A DNA stretch of 62,048 nucleotides from Bacteroidales bacterium UBA5281 (GTDB lineage: Bacteria > Bacteroidota > Bacteroidia > Bacteroidales > Lentimicrobiaceae): the NCBI GenBank assembly GCA_002410555.1, contig DHSR01000080.1, positions 1 to 62,048 on the forward strand, read 5' to 3'. Every line of letters begins with the position of its first letter. Positions within the stretch are counted from its first letter, which is position 1. The notes beneath the pieces are model-generated. The model saw only the letters and a list, made by a program, of their open reading frames with translations, was not told where the DNA came from and searched no databases. Of the stretch, positions 18,182 to 27,337 are shown one piece after another. The translations under genes and the position numbers were made by a program.

Positions 18182-19036
18182 TTACCGGATATTGGTTTGT
18201 GAAAATCGCATGGAGAATAAACGGGCACTCAGACTGATAACGAGTATAATTGTCGTAAGGATGAGTGCGGAGGCAAAGGCGCGCTCCCTGACTTCAGGTA
18301 TGGGTGAACTGAGTTGGAAAAAAATGGCAAGCGGCAGGGTAGCGGCTGGTTCATCCAGGTTAACGGGTATTTGGTCGCTGTAGCCTGCGGTAAACAATAC
18401 CGAAGCCGCATCTCCAATGGCACGTCCAAAGCAGAGCAGTACTGCGGTGATAAATCCCTGGAAACCCTGTTTCAGCATTATCTTGTATGCCGTTTCACAA
18501 CGGGTAGACCCCAGGGCGAGGCTGGCTTCCATTAGCCCTTTCGGGATGGTACTCAGAATCTCATCAAAAGTACGTACCATTATTGGCAATACCAGCAGAG
18601 ACACCGTAATAATGCCTGCCAATAAGGAGGCATTCATGCCCAGAAACAACATCATGGCAAATCCAAAAGCACCATATACAATTGAAGGAATCCCCCATAA
18701 GGTGTCAAGAAGAAATCTGATGGTATTTTGGGTGCGCTTATAACGCATCAGATACACATTAAGGTAAAGTGCTGCCGGCATTCCGATGATCATAGCAATA
18801 AATGTGGCCCCTGAGGCAATATATAAAGATCCGATTATTGCATTTAGCACTCCGCCTTCTCCACCGTAATAGTATCCGCCTTTTGGTGTTTTCAGCAGTA
18901 TATCCCACGAAAGTGCACTTATTCCCTTGTAAAAAATAACACCAATAATAAACACAAGTACGGCAATCAACGCATAAGTCATCAAAGCGGAAATAATCTT
19001 AAAAAACAATTCTTCGAAGCGTTTGCGGTATTTCAT
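18182..19036 (-). CDS. pstA: Phosphate ABC transporter permease PstA
   Basis: This inner-membrane permease of 284 residues has six hydrophobic helices. The binding-protein-dependent transport EAA-type loop reads MEASLALGSTRCETAYKIML (near residues 175-194), and GRAIGDAASVLFTAG follows, as in PstA. It pairs with PstC to form the phosphate channel. Its ATG overlaps the pstC stop by four bases (ATGA), typical of translational coupling. Length is normal for the family. Confidence 0.92.
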   Translation of the reverse strand: MKYRKRFEELFFKIISALMTYALIAVLVFIIGVIFYKGISALSWDILLKTPKGGYYYGGEGGVLNAIIGSLYIASGATFIAMIIGMPAALYLNVYLMRYKRTQNTIRFLLDTLWGIPSIVYGAFGFAMMLFLGMNASLLAGIITVSLLVLPIMVRTFDEILSTIPKGLMEASLALGSTRCETAYKIMLKQGFQGFITAVLLCFGRAIGDAASVLFTAGYSDQIPVNLDEPAATLPLAIFFQLSSPIPEVRERAFASALILTTIILVISLSARLFSMRFSQTNIR

Positions 19037-19920
19037 TTTTTGCGGGTTTTGTGTATTAAAAACCTGAATATCAGGTTAATGATTACAATGATAATAAATA
19101 ATACCAGGGCAGCAAACATCAAGGCAGAGTCATAAAGAGGTATTGAGAGCATTTCTCCATAATTATTGGCAATGAGTGCCGGCAAAGGATAGGCAGGATC
19201 AAGCGGGTTAAATGAGTTGCTCACTACGTTGCCCACCACCATCATAACAGCTATGGTTTCACCAAAAGCTTTCGCTATACCCAGGCCAAAAGCAGCAATA
19301 ATGCCCGGATAATTCCCCCGGATTACCACATGCTTAACCGCTTCCCATGAAGTAGCTCCGAGTGACAGCGATGCCTCTCTTAATCCGCAGGGTACAGTGC
19401 GAAAAATTTCAATGAGCATATTCAGGCTATATGGTATGCACATTACGGCAAGTACACTTCCTCCGGCAAGAACAGAATAGCCCGTGGAAGTTGTGCCGAG
19501 TGCTGGCGCGAGATAATCACCAATGAAAGGAACAACAATTAATATTCCCCACACCCCATAAATTACAGAAGGCAATCCGGAAAGAATGTCAATTACCGGA
19601 TGCATTATCCTGAGTAAAAATCTTGACGAAAACTGGGTCAGATAAATCGCAGCAAAAAGACAAAAGGGAAGCGAGAGTAAAAAGGAAATCAGCGTAACAT
19701 ATAATGATCCGCTTATAAAAGACCAGAATCCGAAGCTGCTCCGCGAGGGTGCCCAGTTTGTAGAAAAAACCAGTTGCCTTAGTGAATGATGTTCCAATAA
19801 AGGTATAGATTTCAGATATAATCCTGTACCTATTACCAGCGGTAAGATAAAGAGTATGATCAGTGAAATAAGCATCCACTTTCCATTAAAGCTGTCCACT
19901 ATACGACGCCTTAATTCCAT
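19033..19920 (-). CDS. pstC: Phosphate ABC transporter permease PstC
   Basis: This 295-residue inner-membrane permease has six helices. The ATPase-contacting loop is LREASLSLGATSWEAVKHVV and is followed by GIAKAFGETIAVMMVVG, a PstC hallmark. It overlaps pstA by four bases and starts two bases after the pstS stop, so the four genes form one tight operon. Confidence 0.93.
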   Translation of the reverse strand: MELRRRIVDSFNGKWMLISLIILFILPLVIGTGLYLKSIPLLEHHSLRQLVFSTNWAPSRSSFGFWSFISGSLYVTLISFLLSLPFCLFAAIYLTQFSSRFLLRIMHPVIDILSGLPSVIYGVWGILIVVPFIGDYLAPALGTTSTGYSVLAGGSVLAVMCIPYSLNMLIEIFRTVPCGLREASLSLGATSWEAVKHVVIRGNYPGIIAAFGLGIAKAFGETIAVMMVVGNVVSNSFNPLDPAYPLPALIANNYGEMLSIPLYDSALMFAALVLFIIIVIINLIFRFLIHKTRKK

Positions 19921-19922
19921 GG

Positions 19923-20858
19923 TTATTCGAATTTTGCCAGGTTTGCTTTGAGTTGCTCATCAGGAAGTGGAACATACCCTGCTTCTTTAACATATTGCTG
20001 GCCGTCGGTGATAACCCAGCGCAAAAAGTCAATCACTTTCTGCTTGCGTGGCCGTCCTTTAGATACAAAATACAGTTCCCGGGCCGGGGGTGAAGGGTAT
20101 ATGCCTGTTGAGATGGCCTGTAATAATTCATCAAAAGATGCATAAAAATTTTCATCCGGATCAATCATATCATTAGCATTCAGATCAAGTGGAATTACCT
20201 CAATACCGGGTCTTTTTTTATTGGTTTTTACATCATACGCATAAGCGGTGTTATTAAATCCCATTCCTAAAACATCTTTAATCACCGCTTCTGCCAATCC
20301 AGGATCCCCATATATACCCACTCCCAGTAAATTTTCCTGATGGCCGCCCAGATAATGGGCCCAGGTTTCAGCCGCGCCACAGGCATCAGACCGGGTATAC
20401 AGTACAATATTGGCATTTTTCTGCAATGGGGTAAGTTGATTCCAGCTTGAGATGTTACCGGTAATAAAAGCCTGCCTTAATTTTTCCCGGGTAATCCCAT
20501 GCAGCAGGATGGAGTCAATAAATGGATTTTGGCTGCTGATGGTAGGAATAACGGCATCTACGCATACTCCTGTCCACCATACTCCCCGTTTTATTTCTTC
20601 GGGAGAGATTTCCCGCGAAAACATACCCAGATCAACCGTCTGAGCCAGAGCATCAGCCATTCCTTTGCCTGCTCCGCCACCGGAAATATTGAACCTGACT
20701 TCCGGATGTAGTTTTTGATATTCCTCCGCCCATTTCACTGCCATAGGATAGAGGGCAAAAGCTCCTGAAAGGTTAATGGTATTGCTTTTTCGTTGTTCCG
20801 AAGCGCAGGAAGTTAACAGCAGTGTTGCCATTATCAGCATGCATGTGTGCTTTCTCAT
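19923..20858 (-). CDS. pstS: Phosphate-binding lipoprotein PstS
   Basis: This 311-residue periplasmic binding protein carries a lipoprotein signal ending in LLLTSC (Cys18). The phosphate-contacting segments are NLSGAFALYPMAVKWAEEY (a Ser/Thr loop near residue 30), ISGGGAGKGMADAL, and a late YTRSDACGAAETW loop. It captures phosphate and delivers it to PstCA. It is the first gene of the operon. I saw no TAnnTTTG box in the 253-bp gap shared with the divergent GT51 gene, and no obvious Pho-type direct repeats; the control site is therefore unclear. The family call is strong because of the pstCAB context. Confidence 0.92.
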   Translation of the reverse strand: MRKHTCMLIMATLLLTSCASEQRKSNTINLSGAFALYPMAVKWAEEYQKLHPEVRFNISGGGAGKGMADALAQTVDLGMFSREISPEEIKRGVWWTGVCVDAVIPTISSQNPFIDSILLHGITREKLRQAFITGNISSWNQLTPLQKNANIVLYTRSDACGAAETWAHYLGGHQENLLGVGIYGDPGLAEAVIKDVLGMGFNNTAYAYDVKTNKKRPGIEVIPLDLNANDMIDPDENFYASFDELLQAISTGIYPSPPARELYFVSKGRPRKQKVIDFLRWVITDGQQYVKEAGYVPLPDEQLKANLAKFE

Positions 20859-21111
20859 TGTATTATTGCTGTTAAATTAAGGTATTGATTATTAGTTCTT
20901 TGGTATATCCCAAAGGTGGTGTTAAGTCAAAAGCAATATTAAGCAATGCCAAGCAGAAGCAAATTCGACTTTAGACGTAAAATGCAGAGTAAGTGTTTTG
21001 ACGGACAAATACGTTTATAAACGTATATGGATGTTGTTGAACGGAGGTATGATTTTGGCATACCCATTGTTATACGGAAAGACATATTTTTGTAATTTTT
21101 AAATTTGGTGG

Positions 21112-23088
21112 ATGTCAAATAGATACAAATGGTTGTTGGGTAGTGGTTTACTGCTGATCATGTTGGTAATCTCCTTTTTTGCCATACGCAATCCATTGTT
21201 GCGCTATGTAATTAACAATCGCATTAAGCTTATCGAACAACGTATTGGGGCAGATATAGCATACCAAACCATAGCTTTCCACGGTTTAACCGGGGTGCAA
21301 ATCAATCGCTTGTGTGTATTGCCTTCCCCGGGTGATACCCTGTTGCAGATAAATAAAATAAATGTAGCTGTCAACGCCCTCTCTATACCCGGTTTAAAGT
21401 TAAGGGTAAATCAGGTAATTATGGATCAACCGCACATGAGACTGTGGCGCAGGGATGGTAAGAGCAATTATCTGTTTCTTTTTCAATCTTCGGAAGATAC
21501 ACTTAAAAAACTGGATACTACAGCCAGAATCAGGGACTATAACGAGTTGGTGAAGAGTATTTTTGGGCCTGTTTTCCGGTATATTCCCCGAAGAATTGAA
21601 ATCAGGCAGGCACAACTTAATGCAGATATGGATGATTACTCCTTTGAACTTGTCATGGATGACCTGACCATGCATGATGGCCGGTTTTCCACATTGCTTA
21701 AGCTTATGGATAATGGTCAAAAAAAGCAATGGAAAGTCGACGGAGGGATAGATTCCCAGGGGCATACCATGAATTTTAAGCTGGCTTCAAATGATACCTT
21801 ACCGTTTGAAATGCCCTATCTGGAATACCGCTGGGATTTGCTCCTGGCTTTTGATTCACTTCAGGTGAGCCTTAGCTATTCCACTCCCTCAAATGAGCTG
21901 TCAATACTTAAAGGTAAGGCAATGGCATGGCAACAGGTGATTCATCATCCCGACATTTCACCTTACGATGTTAATTTGAGCAGGGGCTTCACCAATTTTA
22001 ACTTCAGATTTGGACAAAGCTGGGCAGAAGTGGACAGTGCCACAAGCATTACATATAACAATCAGCGGTTTCACCTCTTTGCACGGTATGATCAGTTGCC
22101 TGAAAATCGAATACAACTGTTTGTTAATGAAACAAACATGGATGCCCAGGCTTTTTTTGGTAGTCTGCCTGCGGGTCTTTTTACCAATCTGGCCGGGATT
22201 AAAGTTTCCGGCACCCTGGATTTCAATCTGATTTTTGATTATTATCCCCGTCGCCCTGACTACCTGGTGTTTCACTCAGCACTGGAATCTGATGATTTTA
22301 AGTTGCTGCGTTATGGGGCTACCAACTTTGCCATTATCAATGACCCCTTTATATATACTGCCTGGGAGAAAGGTGTGCCTGTGAGAAGCTGGATGGTAGG
22401 CCCTGAAAACCCGGATTTCAGGCCACTCGATCAGTTTCCGGCCCACCTTAAGTATGCCATTATGACCTCCGAAGATGGGGCGTTTTACCATCACCGGGGT
22501 TTTATTCCCGATGCCATCCGCGAAAGCATCATCACCAATCTAAAACAGAAACGTTTTGCACGGGGTGGAAGCACCATCAGCATGCAGCTGGTGAAGAATG
22601 TGTTTCTTAACCGGAATAAAACCATTACCCGTAAACTTGAAGAAATGCTGATTACCTGGCTTATTGAGCATGAGCGTTTGGTAAGTAAAGATCGCATGCT
22701 TGAAGTATATCTTAACATCATTGAAACCGGCCCCGGAATATATGGAATGACTGAAGCTGCCCGCTATTACTTCAATAAAGAGGTGAAAAATCTAAATCTT
22801 GCGGAAAGTATATTTCTGGCAAGCATAGTGCCCAGACCAAAAGCCTTTAAATATTCGTTTACTGAAGATGGGAAACTTAAACCTTATCTTGAAAGTTATT
22901 ATTCACTGGTATCTTCAAAAATGATGTCGAAAGGCTGGATTCCTCCCGAGGCGTTCAATTCCCTGGAACCTGAGGTAGTGCTGAGTGGTCCGGCCAAATA
23001 TCAGATAGCTGCTCCTTTGGATACTATTCCTGAGTCCGGCAAAGAAAAAAGAGGCTTCTTTAATTTTGACTGGCTTAAAAAGCACTGA
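21112..23088 (+). CDS. GT51 peptidoglycan glycosyltransferase with long N-terminal extension
   Basis: This 658-residue protein has one N-terminal membrane helix (about 7-26). Residues 30-430 are a beta-rich region resembling AsmA/DUF-type repeats (for example INKINVAVNALSIPGLKLRV). The C-terminal GT51 domain (about 440-640) carries the catalytic EDGAFYHHRGF (E454), GGSTISMQLVKN, RKLEEML and YLNIIETG. GT51 enzymes polymerise lipid II into glycan strands in the periplasm. There is no penicillin-binding transpeptidase domain, so it acts as a monofunctional glycosyltransferase with a large extra periplasmic part, much longer than typical MtgA (about 240 residues). A TAAATTTG box ends four bases before the ATG; a second, TATTTTTG, is at 21085-21092. 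Confidence 0.85.
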   Translation: MSNRYKWLLGSGLLLIMLVISFFAIRNPLLRYVINNRIKLIEQRIGADIAYQTIAFHGLTGVQINRLCVLPSPGDTLLQINKINVAVNALSIPGLKLRVNQVIMDQPHMRLWRRDGKSNYLFLFQSSEDTLKKLDTTARIRDYNELVKSIFGPVFRYIPRRIEIRQAQLNADMDDYSFELVMDDLTMHDGRFSTLLKLMDNGQKKQWKVDGGIDSQGHTMNFKLASNDTLPFEMPYLEYRWDLLLAFDSLQVSLSYSTPSNELSILKGKAMAWQQVIHHPDISPYDVNLSRGFTNFNFRFGQSWAEVDSATSITYNNQRFHLFARYDQLPENRIQLFVNETNMDAQAFFGSLPAGLFTNLAGIKVSGTLDFNLIFDYYPRRPDYLVFHSALESDDFKLLRYGATNFAIINDPFIYTAWEKGVPVRSWMVGPENPDFRPLDQFPAHLKYAIMTSEDGAFYHHRGFIPDAIRESIITNLKQKRFARGGSTISMQLVKNVFLNRNKTITRKLEEMLITWLIEHERLVSKDRMLEVYLNIIETGPGIYGMTEAARYYFNKEVKNLNLAESIFLASIVPRPKAFKYSFTEDGKLKPYLESYYSLVSSKMMSKGWIPPEAFNSLEPEVVLSGPAKYQIAAPLDTIPESGKEKRGFFNFDWLKKH

Positions 23089-23089
23089 A

Positions 23090-23122
23090 GCCGGTCTTAA
23101 AGAATGTTAAAACACTACCGGC
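23090..23122 (+). terminator. Possible terminator hairpin after the GT51 gene
   Basis: GCCGGT (23090-23095) pairs with ACCGGC (23117-23122) immediately after the stop codon, with a 21-base loop. There is no T-run, so this may be only an RNA 3' end stabiliser. Confidence 0.35.
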
Positions 23123-23135
23123 CAAAAACACCTCA

Positions 23136-23168
23136 TTGGTTGAGTTGGTGGTTTATTAACTAAATTTG
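23136..23168 (+). promoter_or_regulatory. Promoter of the C-terminal processing peptidase gene
   Basis: TAAATTTG at 23161-23168 has TTG boxes at 23136-23138 (22-base spacer) and 23140-23142 (18-base spacer). The start codon is 24 bases downstream. Confidence 0.65.
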
Positions 23169-23192
23169 TACTTCTGTTAAACACTATAAAAG

Positions 23193-24830
23193 ATGAAAAC
23201 CCGCTCGATTAAACACAGGATAACTAATAATACGCTGATTTTTGTTACCTTGATTGTCTTTACCAGTCTGTTACCATTGATGAGCCACGGGCAGTTTCTG
23301 CGTGAAAATCCCCGGGCCACCGTTCAGAAGTTTGCAGCCATGCTGGAAATCATAAATTATTATTATGTAGATACCGCCAATAGTGCCGACCTCACCGAGG
23401 ATGCCATAGTGGCCATGCTTAAAGAGCTTGATCCACATTCCATGTATTTGTCGAAAGAAGATGTGAAAAAAGCCAATGAGCCATTACAGGGTAATTTTGA
23501 AGGTGTCGGAATACAATTTCAACTGTTTCATGATACCATTCTGGTGGTTGCTGCCGTGCCCGGAGGGCCTTCTGACAAGCTGGGAATACTGGCAGGTGAT
23601 AAAATCATCACCATCAATGGTGAAGATGCTACCGGAAAGAAAATATCCAATAATTATGTGATGGAACGTCTGCGTGGGCCGAAAAATTCAAAGGTTACCG
23701 TAGGTATCAAGCGTAAAGGTCGAAAAGACATCATTGATTACACCATTGTGCGCGATAAAATTCCGCTCAATAGCGTGGATGCTTCTTTTATGGTTAGCGA
23801 TACCATTGGCTACATAAAGCTTACCCGCTTTGCGCGCACTTCACTCGCCGAAGTAAAACAGGCACTTCAGACACTTCGCAAAAGCGGTATGAAGGACCTT
23901 ATACTCGACCTTCGTAATAATTCGGGCGGATATCTGGATGTTGCCATTGATCTGTCAGACGAATTTCTTGACAACGATAAACTTATCGTATATACGGAGG
24001 GCATGCGAAGCCCGCGTACCAACTACAAATCCACATCTAGAGGTTCATTTAAGCAGGGACGCATCATTGTAATGGTAAACGAGGGAAGTGCTTCAGCCAG
24101 CGAAATTGTAGCCGGTGCCATTCAGGATTGGGACCGGGGTCTTATACTTGGTCGCCGGTCGTTCGGTAAGGGATTGGTTCAGCGCCCCTTTAATCTGCCC
24201 GACAGCAGTGTAGTCAGATTAACCACCGCGCGCTATTATACCCCAAGTGGACGCTGCATTCAAAAACCATACGATAATGGAACCGAGGATTATTACGCAG
24301 ACCTCCTCAAACGATTTGAACATGGTGAATTTGTTTCGGCCGACAGCATTAAATTTCCCGATTCCATTAAATATTACACCCCTTCAAAACGTATTGTTTA
24401 CGGAGGTGGAGGCATTATGCCCGATGTGTTTATTCCCATTGACACCGCGGCTAACTCAAAATATTATTCCGATCTGTTCCGTAAAGGTCTGCTCAATGAA
24501 TATACCATTGATTATCTGGATAAACACCGGGCTGAACTTAAACGCAAATATCCAACTATAACGGATTTTAAAAAGAATTTTACCATTACCGACGAACTTT
24601 TTGAAGACTTTTTAGCCTTTGCTGAGAAAAATGAAGTTCCCCGTGATGAGGAAGGCATTGAACGGTCGGGTAAGGAAATTAAAACCATCATTAAGGGGCT
24701 GATAGCACGCAATATGTTTGATGTTAGTGCTTATTTTGAAGTAATTAGTCCAATAGACCGCGAACTGATGCAAGCCATAAAAAGTATTCAGGACGATGCT
24801 CTTTTCCGAAAGCTAAGCATTGCCATGTAA
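23193..24830 (+). CDS. S41 C-terminal processing peptidase (CtpA/Prc family)
   Basis: This 545-residue exported serine peptidase has an N-terminal signal or anchor (about 10-33), a PDZ domain (about 95-180, GVGIQFQ...GILAGDKIITINGEDA) and the S41 catalytic core. The catalytic serine is in EGSASASE (most likely S301) and the general-base lysine is K326 in SFGKG, with the 25-residue spacing typical of the family. These enzymes cut unfolded or C-terminally tagged proteins in the periplasm. A C-terminal helical region of about 130 residues follows, as usual in Bacteroidota homologues. The gene has its own promoter and no operon partner. Confidence 0.92.
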   Translation: MKTRSIKHRITNNTLIFVTLIVFTSLLPLMSHGQFLRENPRATVQKFAAMLEIINYYYVDTANSADLTEDAIVAMLKELDPHSMYLSKEDVKKANEPLQGNFEGVGIQFQLFHDTILVVAAVPGGPSDKLGILAGDKIITINGEDATGKKISNNYVMERLRGPKNSKVTVGIKRKGRKDIIDYTIVRDKIPLNSVDASFMVSDTIGYIKLTRFARTSLAEVKQALQTLRKSGMKDLILDLRNNSGGYLDVAIDLSDEFLDNDKLIVYTEGMRSPRTNYKSTSRGSFKQGRIIVMVNEGSASASEIVAGAIQDWDRGLILGRRSFGKGLVQRPFNLPDSSVVRLTTARYYTPSGRCIQKPYDNGTEDYYADLLKRFEHGEFVSADSIKFPDSIKYYTPSKRIVYGGGGIMPDVFIPIDTAANSKYYSDLFRKGLLNEYTIDYLDKHRAELKRKYPTITDFKKNFTITDELFEDFLAFAEKNEVPRDEEGIERSGKEIKTIIKGLIARNMFDVSAYFEVISPIDRELMQAIKSIQDDALFRKLSIAM

Positions 24831-24944
24831 GTTTTTATGGTTATTTTGGCAGGTCAGTTTTAAGCATTTATCCAGTTCGGGAAATGTAGAAACATTTTTT
24901 TCAATATTTATGCTTTTGAGGGCTACAGATCAAAAATCTATCAC

Positions 24945-24952
24945 TAAATTTG
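24945..24952 (+). promoter_or_regulatory. -7 box (TAAATTTG) before the dihydroorotate dehydrogenase-like gene
   Basis: An exact TAnnTTTG match 48 bases before the ATG. The nearest TTG (24916-24918) is 26 bases upstream, a little longer than the usual spacer. Confidence 0.45.
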
Positions 24953-25000
24953 TGTAACTTTATATTCGAACCTGTAATTTAACTAAAAAAACGGAGCCCG

Positions 25001-25987
25001 ATGGTGAATATTGAAACTAAGTATATGGGTCTTTCACTGAGAAGCCCTTTAATTGTAGGTAGCTCAGGATTAACCAGTTCTCTGAAAAATATAGAGGAAT
25101 TTGCGCATCGGGGTGCCGGAGCGGTAGTGCTTAAATCTTTATTTGAAGAACAAATTCAACTTGAAATTTCACATACGGCATCACATGATATTCCTGGTAA
25201 CTATTACCCCGAAGCTGAGGATTATATCAGTAATTATAGCCGGCAACACCGATTGAATGAATATCTTGATTTAATTCGCAAAGCGAAACAATTGGTGGAT
25301 ATTCCCATTATTGCCAGTATCAACTGCATTAGTGCAGATGAGTGGACGGTGTTTGCGCGTAAAATTGAAGAGGCCGGAGCCGATGCTCTTGAACTTAATA
25401 TTTTTGTGCTTCCAAGCGATCCCTCGCATGGAGCAGAGGAAAATGAAAAACTTTATTTCAATATTTTGGATGAAGTCAAAAAACAGGTGAAAATCCCTCT
25501 TGCGCTTAAGGTGAGCTATTATTTTTCAGGCCTGGCAAAAATGATGTTAAAGCTTTCCTGGGCAGGAGCCAACGGCATAGTGCTTTTTAATCGTTTTTAT
25601 TCCCCTGATATCAACATAGACACAATGAAGGTAGTTTCTTCGCATGTGTTCAGTACGCCCGAAGAAATTGCCCTGTCATTGCGATGGGTGGCAATGCTGA
25701 GTGACCGCCTCTATTGCGATATCTGTGCTTCTACCGGGGTTCACGACAGTAGTGGACTTATTAAACAATTGCTTGTTGGAGCCAAAGCAGTGCAGGTTGC
25801 ATCTACACTTTATAAAGTTGGTTTTCAACAGATTGATGCTATGAATTCAGGTTTAAAACAATGGATGGAAAAGCATGGGTTTAAGGACATAGCAGATTTT
25901 AATGGCAAGATGAGCTTTAAAAAATCAGACAATCCGGCGGTTTACGAACGGGTACAATTCATGAAACACTTTGCAGGGATTGAGTAA
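25001..25987 (+). CDS. Dihydroorotate dehydrogenase-like flavoprotein
   Basis: This 328-residue protein has the TIM-barrel layout of class 1 dihydroorotate dehydrogenases: MGLSLRSPLIVGSSGLT at the N-terminus, PIIASINCIS, an ALELNIF strand, LALKVSYYF, and a C-terminal phosphate-binding STGVH...GAKAVQVASTLY segment for FMN. The usual active-site loop (NxSCPN or NxSSPN) is replaced by LNIFVLPSDP, so neither the catalytic cysteine nor serine is in the expected place. Bacteroidota homologues are labelled dihydroorotate dehydrogenase-like. A role in pyrimidine synthesis is doubtful; a different FMN-dependent reduction is more likely. Confidence 0.82.
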   Translation: MVNIETKYMGLSLRSPLIVGSSGLTSSLKNIEEFAHRGAGAVVLKSLFEEQIQLEISHTASHDIPGNYYPEAEDYISNYSRQHRLNEYLDLIRKAKQLVDIPIIASINCISADEWTVFARKIEEAGADALELNIFVLPSDPSHGAEENEKLYFNILDEVKKQVKIPLALKVSYYFSGLAKMMLKLSWAGANGIVLFNRFYSPDINIDTMKVVSSHVFSTPEEIALSLRWVAMLSDRLYCDICASTGVHDSSGLIKQLLVGAKAVQVASTLYKVGFQQIDAMNSGLKQWMEKHGFKDIADFNGKMSFKKSDNPAVYERVQFMKHFAGIE

Positions 25988-26001
25988 ATCCCTCACTGTA
26001 A

Positions 26002-27231
26002 TTATTCGTCGGGGGAGATATTGATGCTCTGCGCAGCAAGCCAGCCGGTTGAAAATGCAGCCTGAATATTATATCCTCCCGTATCTCCGTCTACATCCAT
26101 CACTTCACCAGCAAAATATAGATGCCTGGTAATCCTGGACTCCATGGTTGATGGATGGATCTCATTCAGGGCTACCCCTCCGGCAGTTGCCATAGCTTTT
26201 TTATATCCCGCCAGTTTTTGTACCTCAAAAGGGTAAGCACAGCAATCATTTATCAGCTTTTTCCGTTGCATTCTAGAAACTTCGGCCAGCGGTTTTTCCG
26301 GAGAGAGCTGATTTAATTTTAGTAAAGCAAGGCCCAGATTTCTAACCATGGATTGATGTCGTAGGAAGGAAAGGAGTGTAGTATTCCCGGCCTGACTTTG
26401 CTGCAGAAAATGTGTTTCCAGTTTTTCTGGTGATGTTCCTGCAAGATTCACTTTTAACACATCACCCGGAATGATATAACGCGAAAAATCTATAATACCC
26501 GGACCTGAAAGCCCGGTATGGGTAAAACCCACATCACCCCGGTGCTCTTGTATAAGCGTGCCTCTTCTGAACAGGAATATCTTAGCTGCGCGCAATGAAA
26601 TTCCTGAGAGTGAAGAAAATGGATAGGCATTTGGAATCACCGGACATAAAGCAGGTTGGGTGGCGGTAATGGTATGCCCCAGAACCCTGGCAAATTTAAA
26701 CCCATCCCCATCGGAGCCGGTTGAGGGATAAGACAATCCACCAGTGGCAATAAGCAAATGATTGCAGGTGTATGTATGGCAATCCATTGAAACAATGAAC
26801 TTCTTCTTTACTTTCTGAACCTTCACAACTGCTTTACCGTATGACAGTTCTACATTCCTTTTTTTTATTTCTGTCAGTAGCGCATCCAATATGTCCGCTG
26901 CCTTTAGTGAGTGTGGGAAGACTTTGCCGTTTTTATCTATAAATAGCTTGATGCCGCGGTCTTCAAAGAAATCAATAACATTTTTGTTGGTATATCCATT
27001 CAGGGCGTGTGACAGAAAAGAGTAATTGCTGCCATAATGCCTGTTAAAGTCATCTATTTTTCCGCTGTGGGTGAAATTACATTGACCGTTGCCCGATATC
27101 ATCAGTTTTCGGCCCGGTACTTTGTTTTTCTCTATCAGCAGTACCTTTTCCCGGGTGAGATGTGCTGCCGCAAATAGCCCGGCAGGGCCACCGCCTATGA
27201 TGATGGTATGAAAATGACCGGAAGGTTTCAT
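26002..27231 (-). CDS. HI0933/BaiN-family FAD-dependent oxidoreductase
   Basis: This 409-residue flavoprotein opens with the dinucleotide-binding IIIGGGPAGLFAAAHL (residues 10-25), followed by GRKLMISGNGQCNFTH, the signature of the HI0933 family. The C-terminal FAD motif reads AGEVMDVDGDTGGYNIQAAF. Members are soluble oxidoreductases, one of which (BaiN) has been linked to bile-acid reduction; most lack a known substrate. No signal peptide is present. It converges on the dihydroorotate dehydrogenase-like gene with 14 bases between stops and diverges from the DEAD-box gene. Confidence 0.88.
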   Translation of the reverse strand: MKPSGHFHTIIIGGGPAGLFAAAHLTREKVLLIEKNKVPGRKLMISGNGQCNFTHSGKIDDFNRHYGSNYSFLSHALNGYTNKNVIDFFEDRGIKLFIDKNGKVFPHSLKAADILDALLTEIKKRNVELSYGKAVVKVQKVKKKFIVSMDCHTYTCNHLLIATGGLSYPSTGSDGDGFKFARVLGHTITATQPALCPVIPNAYPFSSLSGISLRAAKIFLFRRGTLIQEHRGDVGFTHTGLSGPGIIDFSRYIIPGDVLKVNLAGTSPEKLETHFLQQSQAGNTTLLSFLRHQSMVRNLGLALLKLNQLSPEKPLAEVSRMQRKKLINDCCAYPFEVQKLAGYKKAMATAGGVALNEIHPSTMESRITRHLYFAGEVMDVDGDTGGYNIQAAFSTGWLAAQSINISPDE

Positions 27232-27313
27232 CCTGCGAAATTAAGAATTTGCAGGGGGCTTTTTTTAGCTTTTGCAAAAATTTTCCTTACCGGAAAGGCA
27301 TGCAAATAAAATT

Positions 27314-27321
27314 TACCTTTG
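27314..27321 (+). promoter_or_regulatory. -7 box (TACCTTTG) before the DEAD-box helicase gene
   Basis: An exact TAnnTTTG match ending 16 bases before the ATG at 27338. No -33 TTG at standard distance. Confidence 0.45.
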
Positions 27322-27337
27322 TCACCAAAGCAAATTT

